Assembly (NCBI GenBank): GCA_035638495.1
Contig: DASQZW010000109.1
Coordinates: forward strand, 1-11,251
Source of the DNA: CF-161 sp035638495
Lineage (GTDB): Bacteria > Chloroflexota > Dormibacteria > Dormibacterales > Dormibacteraceae
Length of the DNA: 11,251 nucleotides
Reading direction: 5' to 3'
A program made the translations under genes and the position numbers. Below the pieces are notes generated by a model. It saw only the letters and a list, made by a program, of their open reading frames with translations. It was not told the DNA's origin and did not search any database. Positions 4,618 to 11,251 of the stretch are shown piece by piece. The first letter of the stretch is position 1, and the number at the start of each line of letters is the position of its first letter.

Positions 4618-7059
4618 TCAGCTCCCCTCCGCGGCTGCCTCTTCCAGAGAGAGGCGGCCGCCGCTCTCGTGGGCGGCGGCGAACCCCTCCGGGCCGAGCT
4701 CCCGGCGGAGCGCGGCGAGGACCGGGTCGTGGGTGGGCCGCTCGTCCTTGTCCGGCGCCACCTCGATCGGGCAGATCGCCCCGGCCGCGCCGTACAGGCG
4801 GGCGGCCCGCGCGGGGTCGCCTCCGGCCCAGGCCACGCGGGCGAGCGACCGCAGGGATACCGCGACGCCCTGCCGCTCACCGACCCGGGCGAACCCGCGC
4901 AGGCTCTCCCGGGCGTACCGGCCGGCGGTCCGGGGGTCGCCGGCGGCCCAGGCCACGCTGCCCAGGCCCTCCATCGCGGCGGCCAGGTGGAACGGGGCGT
5001 CCAGGTCGCCGGCGATGGCCGCGGCCTCCTCGATCCGGGCGCGCGCCAGGGTCAGGTCACCGTTCTGCCTCGTCTGGTTGCCCAGGTTGACCAGGCACAT
5101 CGCCGTGCCGAGGGCGTTGTCCAGCCGCCGGTGGATCGCCAGCGCCTCCTCGTAGAGCTCGGTGGCGCGGCGGCCGTGCCCGTCCCGGCTGAGTGCCACG
5201 CCCAGGTACATGAGCGAGACGGCCAGCTGCGCCGGGTCGTCCATCCCGCGGAGCAGCATCACGGCCTCCTCGAACAGCCCCAGGGACCCGTCGTGGTCCC
5301 CGAGCCGCTCGACCGCGGCCCCGAGCCCTCGCACGGCGTCGGCCAGTCCCCTGGCGTCCCCGAGCTCCCGGGAGACGGCAACGCTCTCCCGGAACCGCAG
5401 GACCGCCAGCTCGTAGGACCCCCGCCGCCAGGCCAGTGCGCCTGCCGCGCGCAGCGCGGCGGCCCGAACCATCGGATCCGCGTCGTCGCCGGCGCCGAGC
5501 AGCCGCTCCAGCACCGCCAGCCCCTCGCGGGTGTGACCGCGGTCCAGCCAGAAGTCGCGGAGCGCCGCCGCCAGACGCAGTCCGCTCTGGACCGGCCCGT
5601 GCTCGCTCGCCCAGCGCAGGGCGGCGCGCACGTTGTCGAGCTCGCGCGTCAGCCGTTCCAGCCAGGCGCCCTGCTCCGGGCCCGCCAGGGCAGGCCGAGC
5701 CTCGGCCGCCAGTCGGGTGCACCACGCCAGGTGGGCCCGGCCCGTCGCCTCCAGTTCACCGGATTCGTCCAGCAGCTCACTGCCGAGCTCGCGCACGGTC
5801 TCCAGCACCGTCACCCTTGGCTCGACCTGGTCGTCGGCGACCCGGCGGACGAGGCCGTGGTCGACGAGCCTGGCGAGGCCGCGGAGCACGCCCGCCGGCA
5901 GCGGTCCGGCGGCCTGGCAGACGTCCTCCAGCGCGTCCAGCGGAGCGCTGCCGGCGAACACCGAGAGCCGGCGGAGCAGAGCCCGGTGCTCGGGAGCCAG
6001 CAGGTCGTGGCTCCAGCGCAGCGCCGCGCGCAGCGTCCGCTGCCGCTCGGGCAGGTCGCGCGGGCCGTCCACCAGCAGGTCCAGGCGGCGATCGAGCCGC
6101 CGGAGCAGCTCACGCGGCGGCAGCAGCCGGACCCAGGGCGCCGCCAGCTCCAGCGCCAGGGGGAGGCCGTCCAGGCGCCGGCAGATCGCCGCGACCGCAC
6201 CGGCGTTGCCGGCGGTGAGCTCGAATCCCGGCGCGGCGGCGCCCGCCCGCTCCAGGAACAGCGTGACCGACGCCACCGCGCGCAGCGCCGCCGGGTCGGC
6301 GGCGCGCTCGTCCTCGGCGGTCGGCTGGCGCAGCGGCGGCACCTCGACCTCGTGCTCGACGCGGATCCGGAGCGGCGCCCGGCTGGTCGCCAGCACGCGC
6401 AGCTCCGGGCACCTGGCGATGAGTTCGACCAGCTCCGGCCCGGCCGCCAGGACGTGCTCGAAGTTGTCCAGCACGAGGAGCAGCTGGCGCAGCGCGCAGT
6501 GGGCGGCGACCGTCTCCAGAGCGGGCTCGCTGCCGACCTCGCGCAGACCCAGCGCCTGGCGGACAGCGGGCAGCACGAGGCCGGGGTCGGCCAGTGGGGC
6601 GAGCGTGACGGCGACCACGCCGTCCCGGTAGTGGTCGGCTAGCTCGGCGGCGACCTCCAGCGCCAGGCGGGTTTTCCCCGCGCCGGGCGCCCCGGTCAGC
6701 GTCACCTCGTGGACGTCCGGCGTGGCCAGGGCGCGAAGGACGCCGGCCAGGGTCTCCTCCCGGCCGACGAACGGCGTGGACGGCGTGCGCAGGTCGGGCG
6801 GGACCCGGAGCGGGGCGTTCGCGTGGTCGGGCCGTCGTTTCACCGCCGCGGCGAACGTGCGGCGCTCGGCCGGGGTCAGATCCAGCGCCCTGGCCAGCAT
6901 GGCGACCGTCGTCGTTCTCGGTGCGGTGCGCTGGCCGCGCTCCAGCAGGCTGACCGCGTCCGTGCTCAGGCCCGCGCGGCCGGCCAGCTCCTCCTGGGTC
7001 AGGCCGGCGGCGCGCCGGTAGGCGCAGAGCAGGTCACCGAACGAGCGGAACCCCGACAT
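4618..7059 (-). CDS. XRE-HTH / STAND ATPase (NB-ARC-like) / TPR transcriptional regulator
   Basis: An 813-aa regulator. Residues about 5-62 are an XRE-type helix-turn-helix (FGDLLCAYRRAAGLTQEELA, then AGLSTDAVSLLERGQ). After a linker and the family phrase TPFVGREETL (95-104), an NB-ARC/AAA-like NTPase follows: Walker A GAPGAGKT (123-130), Walker B LLLVLDN (193-199), an ATSR sensor (224-227) and GLPLALELAA (298-307). Winged-helix-like sequence LRWSHDLL and LRRLSVFAG comes next, then a long TPR-like region (about 490-770) with repeated A/L/G helices such as LGVALSRDGHGRRATELYEEAL. There is no C-terminal LuxR HTH, so DNA binding rests on the N-terminal domain. Such proteins act as ligand- or signal-gated transcription switches; target and signal are unknown. 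ATG 7057-7059 has GGAG about 7 nt upstream and places the HTH at the N-terminus; the open frame upstream is Ala/Arg/Gly-rich and unlike coding sequence. The divergent APH-like gene is a plausible target. Confidence 0.88.
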   Translation of the reverse strand: MSGFRSFGDLLCAYRRAAGLTQEELAGRAGLSTDAVSLLERGQRTAPRTTTVAMLARALDLTPAERRTFAAAVKRRPDHANAPLRVPPDLRTPSTPFVGREETLAGVLRALATPDVHEVTLTGAPGAGKTRLALEVAAELADHYRDGVVAVTLAPLADPGLVLPAVRQALGLREVGSEPALETVAAHCALRQLLLVLDNFEHVLAAGPELVELIARCPELRVLATSRAPLRIRVEHEVEVPPLRQPTAEDERAADPAALRAVASVTLFLERAGAAAPGFELTAGNAGAVAAICRRLDGLPLALELAAPWVRLLPPRELLRRLDRRLDLLVDGPRDLPERQRTLRAALRWSHDLLAPEHRALLRRLSVFAGSAPLDALEDVCQAAGPLPAGVLRGLARLVDHGLVRRVADDQVEPRVTVLETVRELGSELLDESGELEATGRAHLAWCTRLAAEARPALAGPEQGAWLERLTRELDNVRAALRWASEHGPVQSGLRLAAALRDFWLDRGHTREGLAVLERLLGAGDDADPMVRAAALRAAGALAWRRGSYELAVLRFRESVAVSRELGDARGLADAVRGLGAAVERLGDHDGSLGLFEEAVMLLRGMDDPAQLAVSLMYLGVALSRDGHGRRATELYEEALAIHRRLDNALGTAMCLVNLGNQTRQNGDLTLARARIEEAAAIAGDLDAPFHLAAAMEGLGSVAWAAGDPRTAGRYARESLRGFARVGERQGVAVSLRSLARVAWAGGDPARAARLYGAAGAICPIEVAPDKDERPTHDPVLAALRRELGPEGFAAAHESGGRLSLEEAAAEGS

Positions 7060-7351
7060 CTCCGGCTCCGGTGCACGCTCCTCCTGGGACGGTTGGCAGC
7101 GTAGCGCGACGGCTGGCGCTCGTGAGGCGGCGGCCAACGCGGAGCTCGTCGCGTCCGCGCCTCCGGCTGGCGGCTCGTACCCGGCGCCGGCCGGCCCGCC
7201 TGCGGGGAGGTGGTATCGACCGCCGCCCACGACGATCGTAGCGCGCACGCTCGGCGACGGTCGCGCAGGACCCTTGTGTCCGCTATCGTGGCGGCGAGAC
7301 ACCGCCTCCCGGATTTCGGCACGCCCCAGCGTGCCCCATCTGAGGAAAGCG
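7060..7351. other. Divergent intergenic region between the STAND regulator and the phosphotransferase gene
   Basis: These 292 nt must hold promoters for both flanking genes. I see no convincing -35/-10 pair. The strand reading toward the phosphotransferase has TTGTGT and TATCGT (within 7274-7290), but too close together for a sigma-70 type promoter. No RNA gene or long repeat is seen. Confidence 0.35.
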
Positions 7352-8293
7352 ATGAGCCACGTCACCTGGCTGCCTGAGCGGTCCGAGCGCGCGCTGCGCT
7401 CGGCCCTGGCCGAGGTGGCCCCGGCATTCGCCGCGGCCACGATCGAGCTGTCGAACCGGCCCGGAAGCGGTCCTCCCGAGTTTCGCCGCGGCAGCGCCGT
7501 GCTGGACGGCTCCCACGTCGTCAAGTTCGCCTGGTCGGAGCCGGCTGCCCGATCGGTCGTCCGCGAGGGCGGCGTCCTCGGGGCCCTGGAAGGGACCGGC
7601 CTGCCGCTGCCCCGGCTCCTGCTGGCCGCACGGACGCCGGCCCTGCTCCTCTATCGCCGGATCGAGGGGGTGCCGCTGACGTGGGAGCGGGCCTGCGGCA
7701 TGTCGCCGCCGCGGAAGCGCGTCCTTGCCCGCTCGCTGGCGCCGCTGCTGGCCGCGCTGCACCGGTTGGCCGGTGCGCTCGAGGCTGCGGGCCTCGACCT
7801 GGGCCCACCCGAGGCGCAGGCCGGCTGCGGCCGGCTGCGCCGAGACCTGCTGCCGCTCCTCGATGCCGCCCGCGCCACCTGGGTGGAGGACCTCGTCCGC
7901 CACGTCGAGCGGACCCTGGCGGCCCCGGCCGGCGAGCCCGTGCTGGTGCACGGCGACCTGCACGGCTGGAACCTGGTGATCGACCCGGCCCGGGATCGCG
8001 TCGTGGGCCTCGTGGATCTCGAGGGGGCCGCCGTGGGCGACCGTCACTTCGACCTCCGCTACCTGCCGGCGCAGGAGGCCGGCCTGGCGCTGCTGCGCGA
8101 GGTCGCCGAGGCCTACGAGGAGGCGTCCGGCAGGGCCGTGGACCTGGAGCGGGTCATGGCCTGGGGTGCGCTGACCGACCTCGGCGACGCGCTGTGGCGC
8201 ACCGAGCAGGGCGTCGAGGTGGTGGGCGGTCCGCTGCCGCGCCGCGTCGACGGCCTCCGCCTCCGCCTGGCCCGCGCGGGCCTGGGCTGGTGA
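7352..8293 (+). CDS. Phosphotransferase with aminoglycoside phosphotransferase (APH) fold
   Basis: A 313-aa kinase-fold protein. The N-lobe includes the ATP-anchoring Lys58 in HVVKFAW and Glu72 in VVREGGVL. The catalytic loop is VHGDLHGWN, with H200, catalytic D202 and N207. The metal-binding aspartate is D222 in GLVDLEGAAVGDRHFDL, the APH counterpart of the kinase DFG. This is the APH/choline kinase-like family (PF01636), which phosphorylates small hydroxylated molecules such as aminoglycosides, macrolides, choline or sugars; the substrate cannot be inferred, and resistance should not be assumed. ATG 7352 follows GAGGAAAG at good spacing; the in-frame extension to 7274 is Arg-rich and lacks family features. 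It is transcribed away from the STAND regulator and ends 12 nt before the convergent DUF4153-type gene. Confidence 0.85.
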   Translation: MSHVTWLPERSERALRSALAEVAPAFAAATIELSNRPGSGPPEFRRGSAVLDGSHVVKFAWSEPAARSVVREGGVLGALEGTGLPLPRLLLAARTPALLLYRRIEGVPLTWERACGMSPPRKRVLARSLAPLLAALHRLAGALEAAGLDLGPPEAQAGCGRLRRDLLPLLDAARATWVEDLVRHVERTLAAPAGEPVLVHGDLHGWNLVIDPARDRVVGLVDLEGAAVGDRHFDLRYLPAQEAGLALLREVAEAYEEASGRAVDLERVMAWGALTDLGDALWRTEQGVEVVGGPLPRRVDGLRLRLARAGLGW

Positions 8294-8303
8294 TGCGCGC
8301 GCA
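8294..8303. repeat. Short CG palindrome in the 12-nt convergent gap
   Basis: TGCGCGCGCA fills most of the gap between two convergent stops (8291-8293 and 8306-8308). It is a 10-bp palindrome without loop room for a good hairpin, so a terminator role is doubtful; transcripts probably read into the opposing gene. Confidence 0.3.
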
Positions 8304-8305
8304 GC

Positions 8306-9778
8306 TCACCGTCCGCAGTCCGCCCGTCGAGCGTCGAGCGCGGCCCGGGTCGCGACGTTGTACGACTCCCAGCCCCCACCGGCCGGCCCCGGCGCCGCGC
8401 AGATCCGCCTCATCAGCGCATCGCGGTCCTCGGGGCCGAGGCCGGCCGCGCCGGCCAGCGCCGGCGGAGTCGCGTCGGGCGAGAGCGACGCCAGGTAGTC
8501 GACGTCGAGCCTGCCGGTTCCCTGCGCGCGCTCGACGTTCAACCGCACGACGAGGTCGTCGGGGCCGACCGCGTTGAGCCCGATCAGCACCGCCAGCGTC
8601 AGCGCTCCGACCGCCCCGAGCAGCCACCTCCGGCTCGACCCCACGCCGGCGACGCACGCTCCGAGCAGGACGAACGCGCCGGCCAGCAGCCCGGCGAAGA
8701 CGTGGCTGTACAGCCGCAGCAGGGTGAAGCCGTAGGCCTCCTCGTACAGCTGCAGCCGCGCATGGGCGACGGAGACGATGAGCAGCACGAGGCCGATCGC
8801 CACCTCGATCGCCACGATCAGTGCGCGCCGCTGGGGTCCCGGCTGCGCGGGGATGGCGTCGCGGACCACCACGACGACGAGCCAGGTCAGCCCCGCCACC
8901 CAGAGGAGCTGGAAGAAGCCGGAGCGAGCGTACTCGGAATAGGAGACGCCCGCGCTGCGCAGCGCGCCGGCGCCCCCGCCCAGGGCCGCCACGACCTGGG
9001 CCACGGCGAACAGGACGAACAGGACGTCGATCACCGATACCACGACCAGGGCCTCGCGGCCTCCCAGCCAGACGCGGCCCGCCCGGGCGGCCGGGTGCGC
9101 GCTCGACAGGCCCGCGGCGACCGCGCCCACCAGCAGGGCGCCGGCGACGACCAGGACCACGTGGAGCATCGCGTCCGTCGGATCGCCGCCGCGGTCCACC
9201 TTGAAGAACGAGGCGAACACCGGGTCGGCGGAGCCGAGGAGGACGCCGAGGACGGCGACGATCGGGACGGCGATCGCGACGCCGCGGACCAGCGCAAGGG
9301 CGTCCGACCGCCGCCGTGCGGTGACCCGACCGGCCAGCGTCACGGCCGGCCGCAGCATCCACCCCGGCACCCACACCAGGCGGGGCAGCAGGGCGATCGC
9401 GCGCTGGCCGAGCGTGGAGCAGCGCAGGTCGAACGGGCTGCCGCTCCGACCCACGAGCACGCCGGCCGCGAGGAGGAGGGCGATCGCGGCGAGGTCGGGC
9501 AGCACCAGCCAGGGGCTCGCTCGCAGGACGAGGCAGGCGGCCAGCACCGCGGCGCCGGCGAAGCACCACACCGCACCCGGGCTCCTGGTCTGCCGGCCCG
9601 CGAGGACCACCACCACGAGGGCCCAGACCGTCACCGCGGCGCCCAGGGCCGCCGTGCCCGATCGGACGGCGAGATCGAAGAGCACCCCGGTGCCGATCGC
9701 CCCGACGAGGAGCAGGGGGCTGGCCTCGCTCACCTCTTCGAGGCGCGGCCAGGGGGAGCCGCTGACCTGTTCTTGCAT
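8306..9778 (-). CDS. Polytopic membrane protein, DUF4153/DUF4173 type
   Basis: A 490-aa protein with about ten or more hydrophobic helices, from PLLLVGAIGTGVLFDLAV near the N-terminus to WLLGAVGALTLAVLIGLNAV before a soluble C-terminal domain. Features typical of this family are SADPVFASFF after an early helix, SYSEYARSGFFQLLWVAGLT in the middle, HARLQLYEEAYGFTLLRLYSH near the last helices, and the C-terminal DDLVVRLNVERA...GRLDVDYLASLSPDA motif. The molecular function of the family is not established. ATG 9776-9778 starts a short hydrophilic lead before the first helix; GGTGGCGGG upstream is a weak ribosome site. It lies 97 nt downstream of the response regulator on the same strand, so it may be in the same transcription unit or a target of that two-component system. 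Two cysteines flank the C-terminal helical tail (CAAPG, DCGR). Confidence 0.85.
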   Translation of the reverse strand: MQEQVSGSPWPRLEEVSEASPLLLVGAIGTGVLFDLAVRSGTAALGAAVTVWALVVVVLAGRQTRSPGAVWCFAGAAVLAACLVLRASPWLVLPDLAAIALLLAAGVLVGRSGSPFDLRCSTLGQRAIALLPRLVWVPGWMLRPAVTLAGRVTARRRSDALALVRGVAIAVPIVAVLGVLLGSADPVFASFFKVDRGGDPTDAMLHVVLVVAGALLVGAVAAGLSSAHPAARAGRVWLGGREALVVVSVIDVLFVLFAVAQVVAALGGGAGALRSAGVSYSEYARSGFFQLLWVAGLTWLVVVVVRDAIPAQPGPQRRALIVAIEVAIGLVLLIVSVAHARLQLYEEAYGFTLLRLYSHVFAGLLAGAFVLLGACVAGVGSSRRWLLGAVGALTLAVLIGLNAVGPDDLVVRLNVERAQGTGRLDVDYLASLSPDATPPALAGAAGLGPEDRDALMRRICAAPGPAGGGWESYNVATRAALDARRADCGR

Positions 9779-9875
9779 GCCCGCCACCCTAGGTGGACGG
9801 GGTCGGCCGGGAGTAGTCCAGCCCGTCACCCGCCGGGGCATGACGACCGTCACGGTGCGGAGGGCGCGCCCCTGA

Positions 9876-10481
9876 TCAGAGCCAGCCCCGCCGCTCCGCC
9901 AGCCGCGCGGCCTCCACCTTGCTCCGCGCATGCAGCTTCTGGATCGCGACGGAGAGGTGGTTGCGCACTGTGCCCTCGGCGATGGCCAGTTTTCGCGCGA
10001 CCTCGCCGGCGGTCTGCCCCTCCGAGCTCATGAGCAGGATCTCCCGCTCGCGAGGGGTCAGCGGATTGTCGCCGTGCTCGATCGCGCTCACGGCCAGCCG
10101 CGGATCGATGACCCGTTCGCCAGATGCCACGCGGCGAATCGCTGCCGCGAGGTCCCGGGCAGAGACGTCCTTGAGCACGAATCCGGCGGCGCCGGCCGCG
10201 AACGCGCGCTTGAGGTACCCCGGCCGGCTGAACACCGTCAGGATCAGTGAGCGGCAGGTCGGGACATCGGCCGCCAGCTGGGCGGTGACGGCCAGCCCGT
10301 CCACCCCGGGCAGCTCGATGTCGAGGAGCGCCACGTCGGGGGCCGCCGCCCTGGCGGCGGCGACGACCCGGTCGCCGCGCGCGACCTCGGCCACGACCTC
10401 GATGTCGCCCTCGTGGGAGAGGATCGACGTCAGCGCCTCGCGAAGGAGGTTCTGGTCCTCCGCGATGAGGACCCTGATCAC
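9876..10481 (-). CDS. NarL/DesR-like response regulator
   Basis: A 201-aa regulator. The receiver has E8-D9 in VLIAEDQNLLREAL, phospho-acceptor D54 in VALLDIELPGVDGL, T82 in LILTVF and K104 in GFVLKDVS. FSRPGYLKRAFAAGAAGFVLKD is characteristic of the DesR-like branch. A LuxR-type HTH (about 140-198) starts LTPREREILLMSSEGQT and includes GTVRNHLSVAIQKL. The GTG at 10479-10481 overlaps the kinase stop as GTGA, a 4-nt overlap indicating translational coupling; GGGGA lies a few bases upstream. The kinase encoded just upstream is its expected partner. Bacillus DesR controls lipid desaturation, but many actinobacterial relatives have other targets, so the regulon is unknown; the following DUF4153-type membrane protein is the nearest candidate. 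Confidence 0.92.
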   Translation of the reverse strand: MIRVLIAEDQNLLREALTSILSHEGDIEVVAEVARGDRVVAAARAAAPDVALLDIELPGVDGLAVTAQLAADVPTCRSLILTVFSRPGYLKRAFAAGAAGFVLKDVSARDLAAAIRRVASGERVIDPRLAVSAIEHGDNPLTPREREILLMSSEGQTAGEVARKLAIAEGTVRNHLSVAIQKLHARSKVEAARLAERRGWL

Positions 10482-11251
10482 GTCCCCAGGGCGAGGTGCA
10501 CGTCGAGTCGAAAGCCGCTGCCGGGGGCGGTCATGGTGGTGACGCGGCCGCCGAGCGCCTCGACGCGCTCGCGCAGGCCGGCCAGGCCGGTCCCGCGATC
10601 GGTGCTGGACGCGCCCCGGCCGTCGTCGCGCACGATCAGATTCGCCTCGCCGGCGAGGAGGCTCAGCTCGATCCAGCAGTGGCGCGCGGCGCTGTGGCGA
10701 AGCACGTTCGTGGAGGCCTCGCGAACCGCCCACGCCAGCGCGGCCGCGTCCGCGGCCCGGATGGCCTCGGGATCGGCCGTCTGGACGTTGCACCTGACCC
10801 CGCAGGCCTCGAGCATCTGACGGGCGTGCTCCAGCTCTTCGGTGAGGTCGGGAGCGCGGTACCCGGCGACGACGCGGCGCATCTGTTCGAGCGCCGAGCG
10901 CGCCGTCTCGGCGACGGCTGCGGCCCGCCGCGCGAGCCGCGGGTCGGCGTCCGGCGGCAGGTCCAGCACCAGCGCCTCGCTCTGCAGGAAGACCGTGGAG
11001 AGCGACTGGCCGAGCTCGTCGTGGAGGTCCCGCGCCACGCGGACCCGCTCCTCGGAGACTGCGAGACGCCGCACCTCCTCGCGGGCGAGACGGAGCTGGA
11101 CGAAGCTCGCCACGTGGCGCCGGACGGCGACCGAGGTCAGGCCGAGCAGCGGCATGACGAGCAGGAGGTCGATCTGGACGATGCCGCGGCCGCCGGCCCA
11201 GACCACGACCGCCGCCGACAGCCCGGTGACCGCGGCCGTCGCGGCCAGCCC
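10478..11251 (-). CDS. Sensor histidine kinase, HisKA_3/DesK type (5' end outside the window)
   Basis: The C-terminal 257 residues are visible; the gene continues past the right edge. The fragment opens in membrane-helix sequence (AATAAVTGLSAAVVVWAGG, then IVQIDLLLVMPLLGLTSVAV), followed by a coiled linker with EEVRRLAVSEERVRVARD. The phospho-acceptor is the His of ARDLHDELGQSLS (codon 11021-11023), in a dimerisation domain of the HisKA_3 class. The ATPase domain has an N-box VREASTNVLRHS, a G1-type VRDDGRGA and a G2-type GTGLAGLRERVEALGG, ending GSGFRLDVHL. It autophosphorylates and passes the phosphate to D54 of the overlapping response regulator. The signal is probably sensed in the membrane, as in DesK, but the sensory part is mostly outside the window. 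Confidence 0.93.
   Translation of the reverse strand, partial: GLAATAAVTGLSAAVVVWAGGRGIVQIDLLLVMPLLGLTSVAVRRHVASFVQLRLAREEVRRLAVSEERVRVARDLHDELGQSLSTVFLQSEALVLDLPPDADPRLARRAAAVAETARSALEQMRRVVAGYRAPDLTEELEHARQMLEACGVRCNVQTADPEAIRAADAAALAWAVREASTNVLRHSAARHCWIELSLLAGEANLIVRDDGRGASSTDRGTGLAGLRERVEALGGRVTTMTAPGSGFRLDVHLALGT

Noticed and set aside
5281..5310. A GGGAC...GTCCC pair resembling a DosR box
   Set aside because: Spacer is 8 nt instead of 4 and it lies deep inside the STAND regulator coding region.
4438..6642. A 734-aa plus-strand open frame
   Set aside because: Antisense shadow of the STAND regulator gene, rich in Gln/Arg/Pro without any domain pattern; the minus strand carries clear Walker A and B motifs.
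7352..8293. Calling the APH-fold gene an antibiotic resistance gene
   Set aside because: Only the general kinase-fold motifs are visible; the substrate cannot be deduced and most such actinobacterial genes have no shown resistance role.
8702..10033. A 443-aa plus-strand open frame rich in His, Gln and Asp
   Set aside because: Antisense shadow of the DUF4153-type membrane protein gene; composition is that of reverse-strand GC codons.
1..11251. tRNA, rRNA, CRISPR array or riboswitch
   Set aside because: No cloverleaf with acceptor and T-loop signature, no regularly spaced repeats and no recognisable riboswitch core were found by reading both strands; a covariance-model scan was not possible.

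Overview
The base composition (strongly G+C rich, with G or C at most third codon positions), the frequent GTG starts and the protein families point to a high-GC actinobacterium (Actinomycetota), probably free-living or from soil. No rRNA, tRNA, CRISPR array, transposase or phage gene is visible. Genus cannot be told from this window.

Layout. (1) 1-450 (-): 5' part of an MpaB-family (DUF2236) oxygenase, running off the left edge. (2) 451-685: a divergent intergenic region rich in inverted repeats, including a 9-bp hairpin whose leader-strand loop is GAAA. (3) 686-1183 (+): small predicted lipoprotein. (4) 1266-1955 (+): DosR/DevR-like NarL-family response regulator with a DosR-box-like palindrome 63 nt upstream; then 1991-3082 (+): acetate kinase, a familiar partner of DosR-type hypoxia/dormancy regulators. 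(5) 3083-3700 (+): a stretch less biased to G/C, with a perfect hairpin and a 111-aa unrecognised ORF that uses a TTA leucine codon. (6) 3730-4505 (-): a two-gene unit in which a small one-TM protein overlaps by one base the start of an AhpD/carboxymuconolactone-decarboxylase-like protein. (7) 4618-7059 (-): 813-aa XRE-HTH + STAND ATPase + TPR regulator, with a perfect 24-bp palindrome 2 nt past its stop. (8) 7352-8293 (+): APH-fold phosphotransferase. (9) 8306-11251 (-): sensor kinase (cut by the right edge), response regulator (GTGA overlap) and a polytopic DUF4153/DUF4173-type membrane protein.

The most interesting object is the AhpD-like gene at 3730-4263. Its reading frame is broken only by one in-frame TGA (4024-4026), which falls exactly where AhpD proteins have the second cysteine of the E-x11-C-x2-C-x3-H active site. 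The frame then continues with normal family sequence to a second TGA. The minus-strand message folds a perfect 7-bp stem with a G-starting loop 21 nt after this TGA, the spacing expected of a bacterial SECIS element. I read this as a selenocysteine-containing AhpD-like redox protein (CxxU, Sec80), not a pseudogene. Ordinary annotation would split or truncate it.

Working together: the left half looks like a redox/oxygen-limitation neighbourhood (MpaB oxygenase, DosR-like regulator, acetate kinase, thiol/selenol peroxidase-like enzyme). The right half is regulatory and envelope related. These links are inferred from adjacency; no sel genes are in the window.
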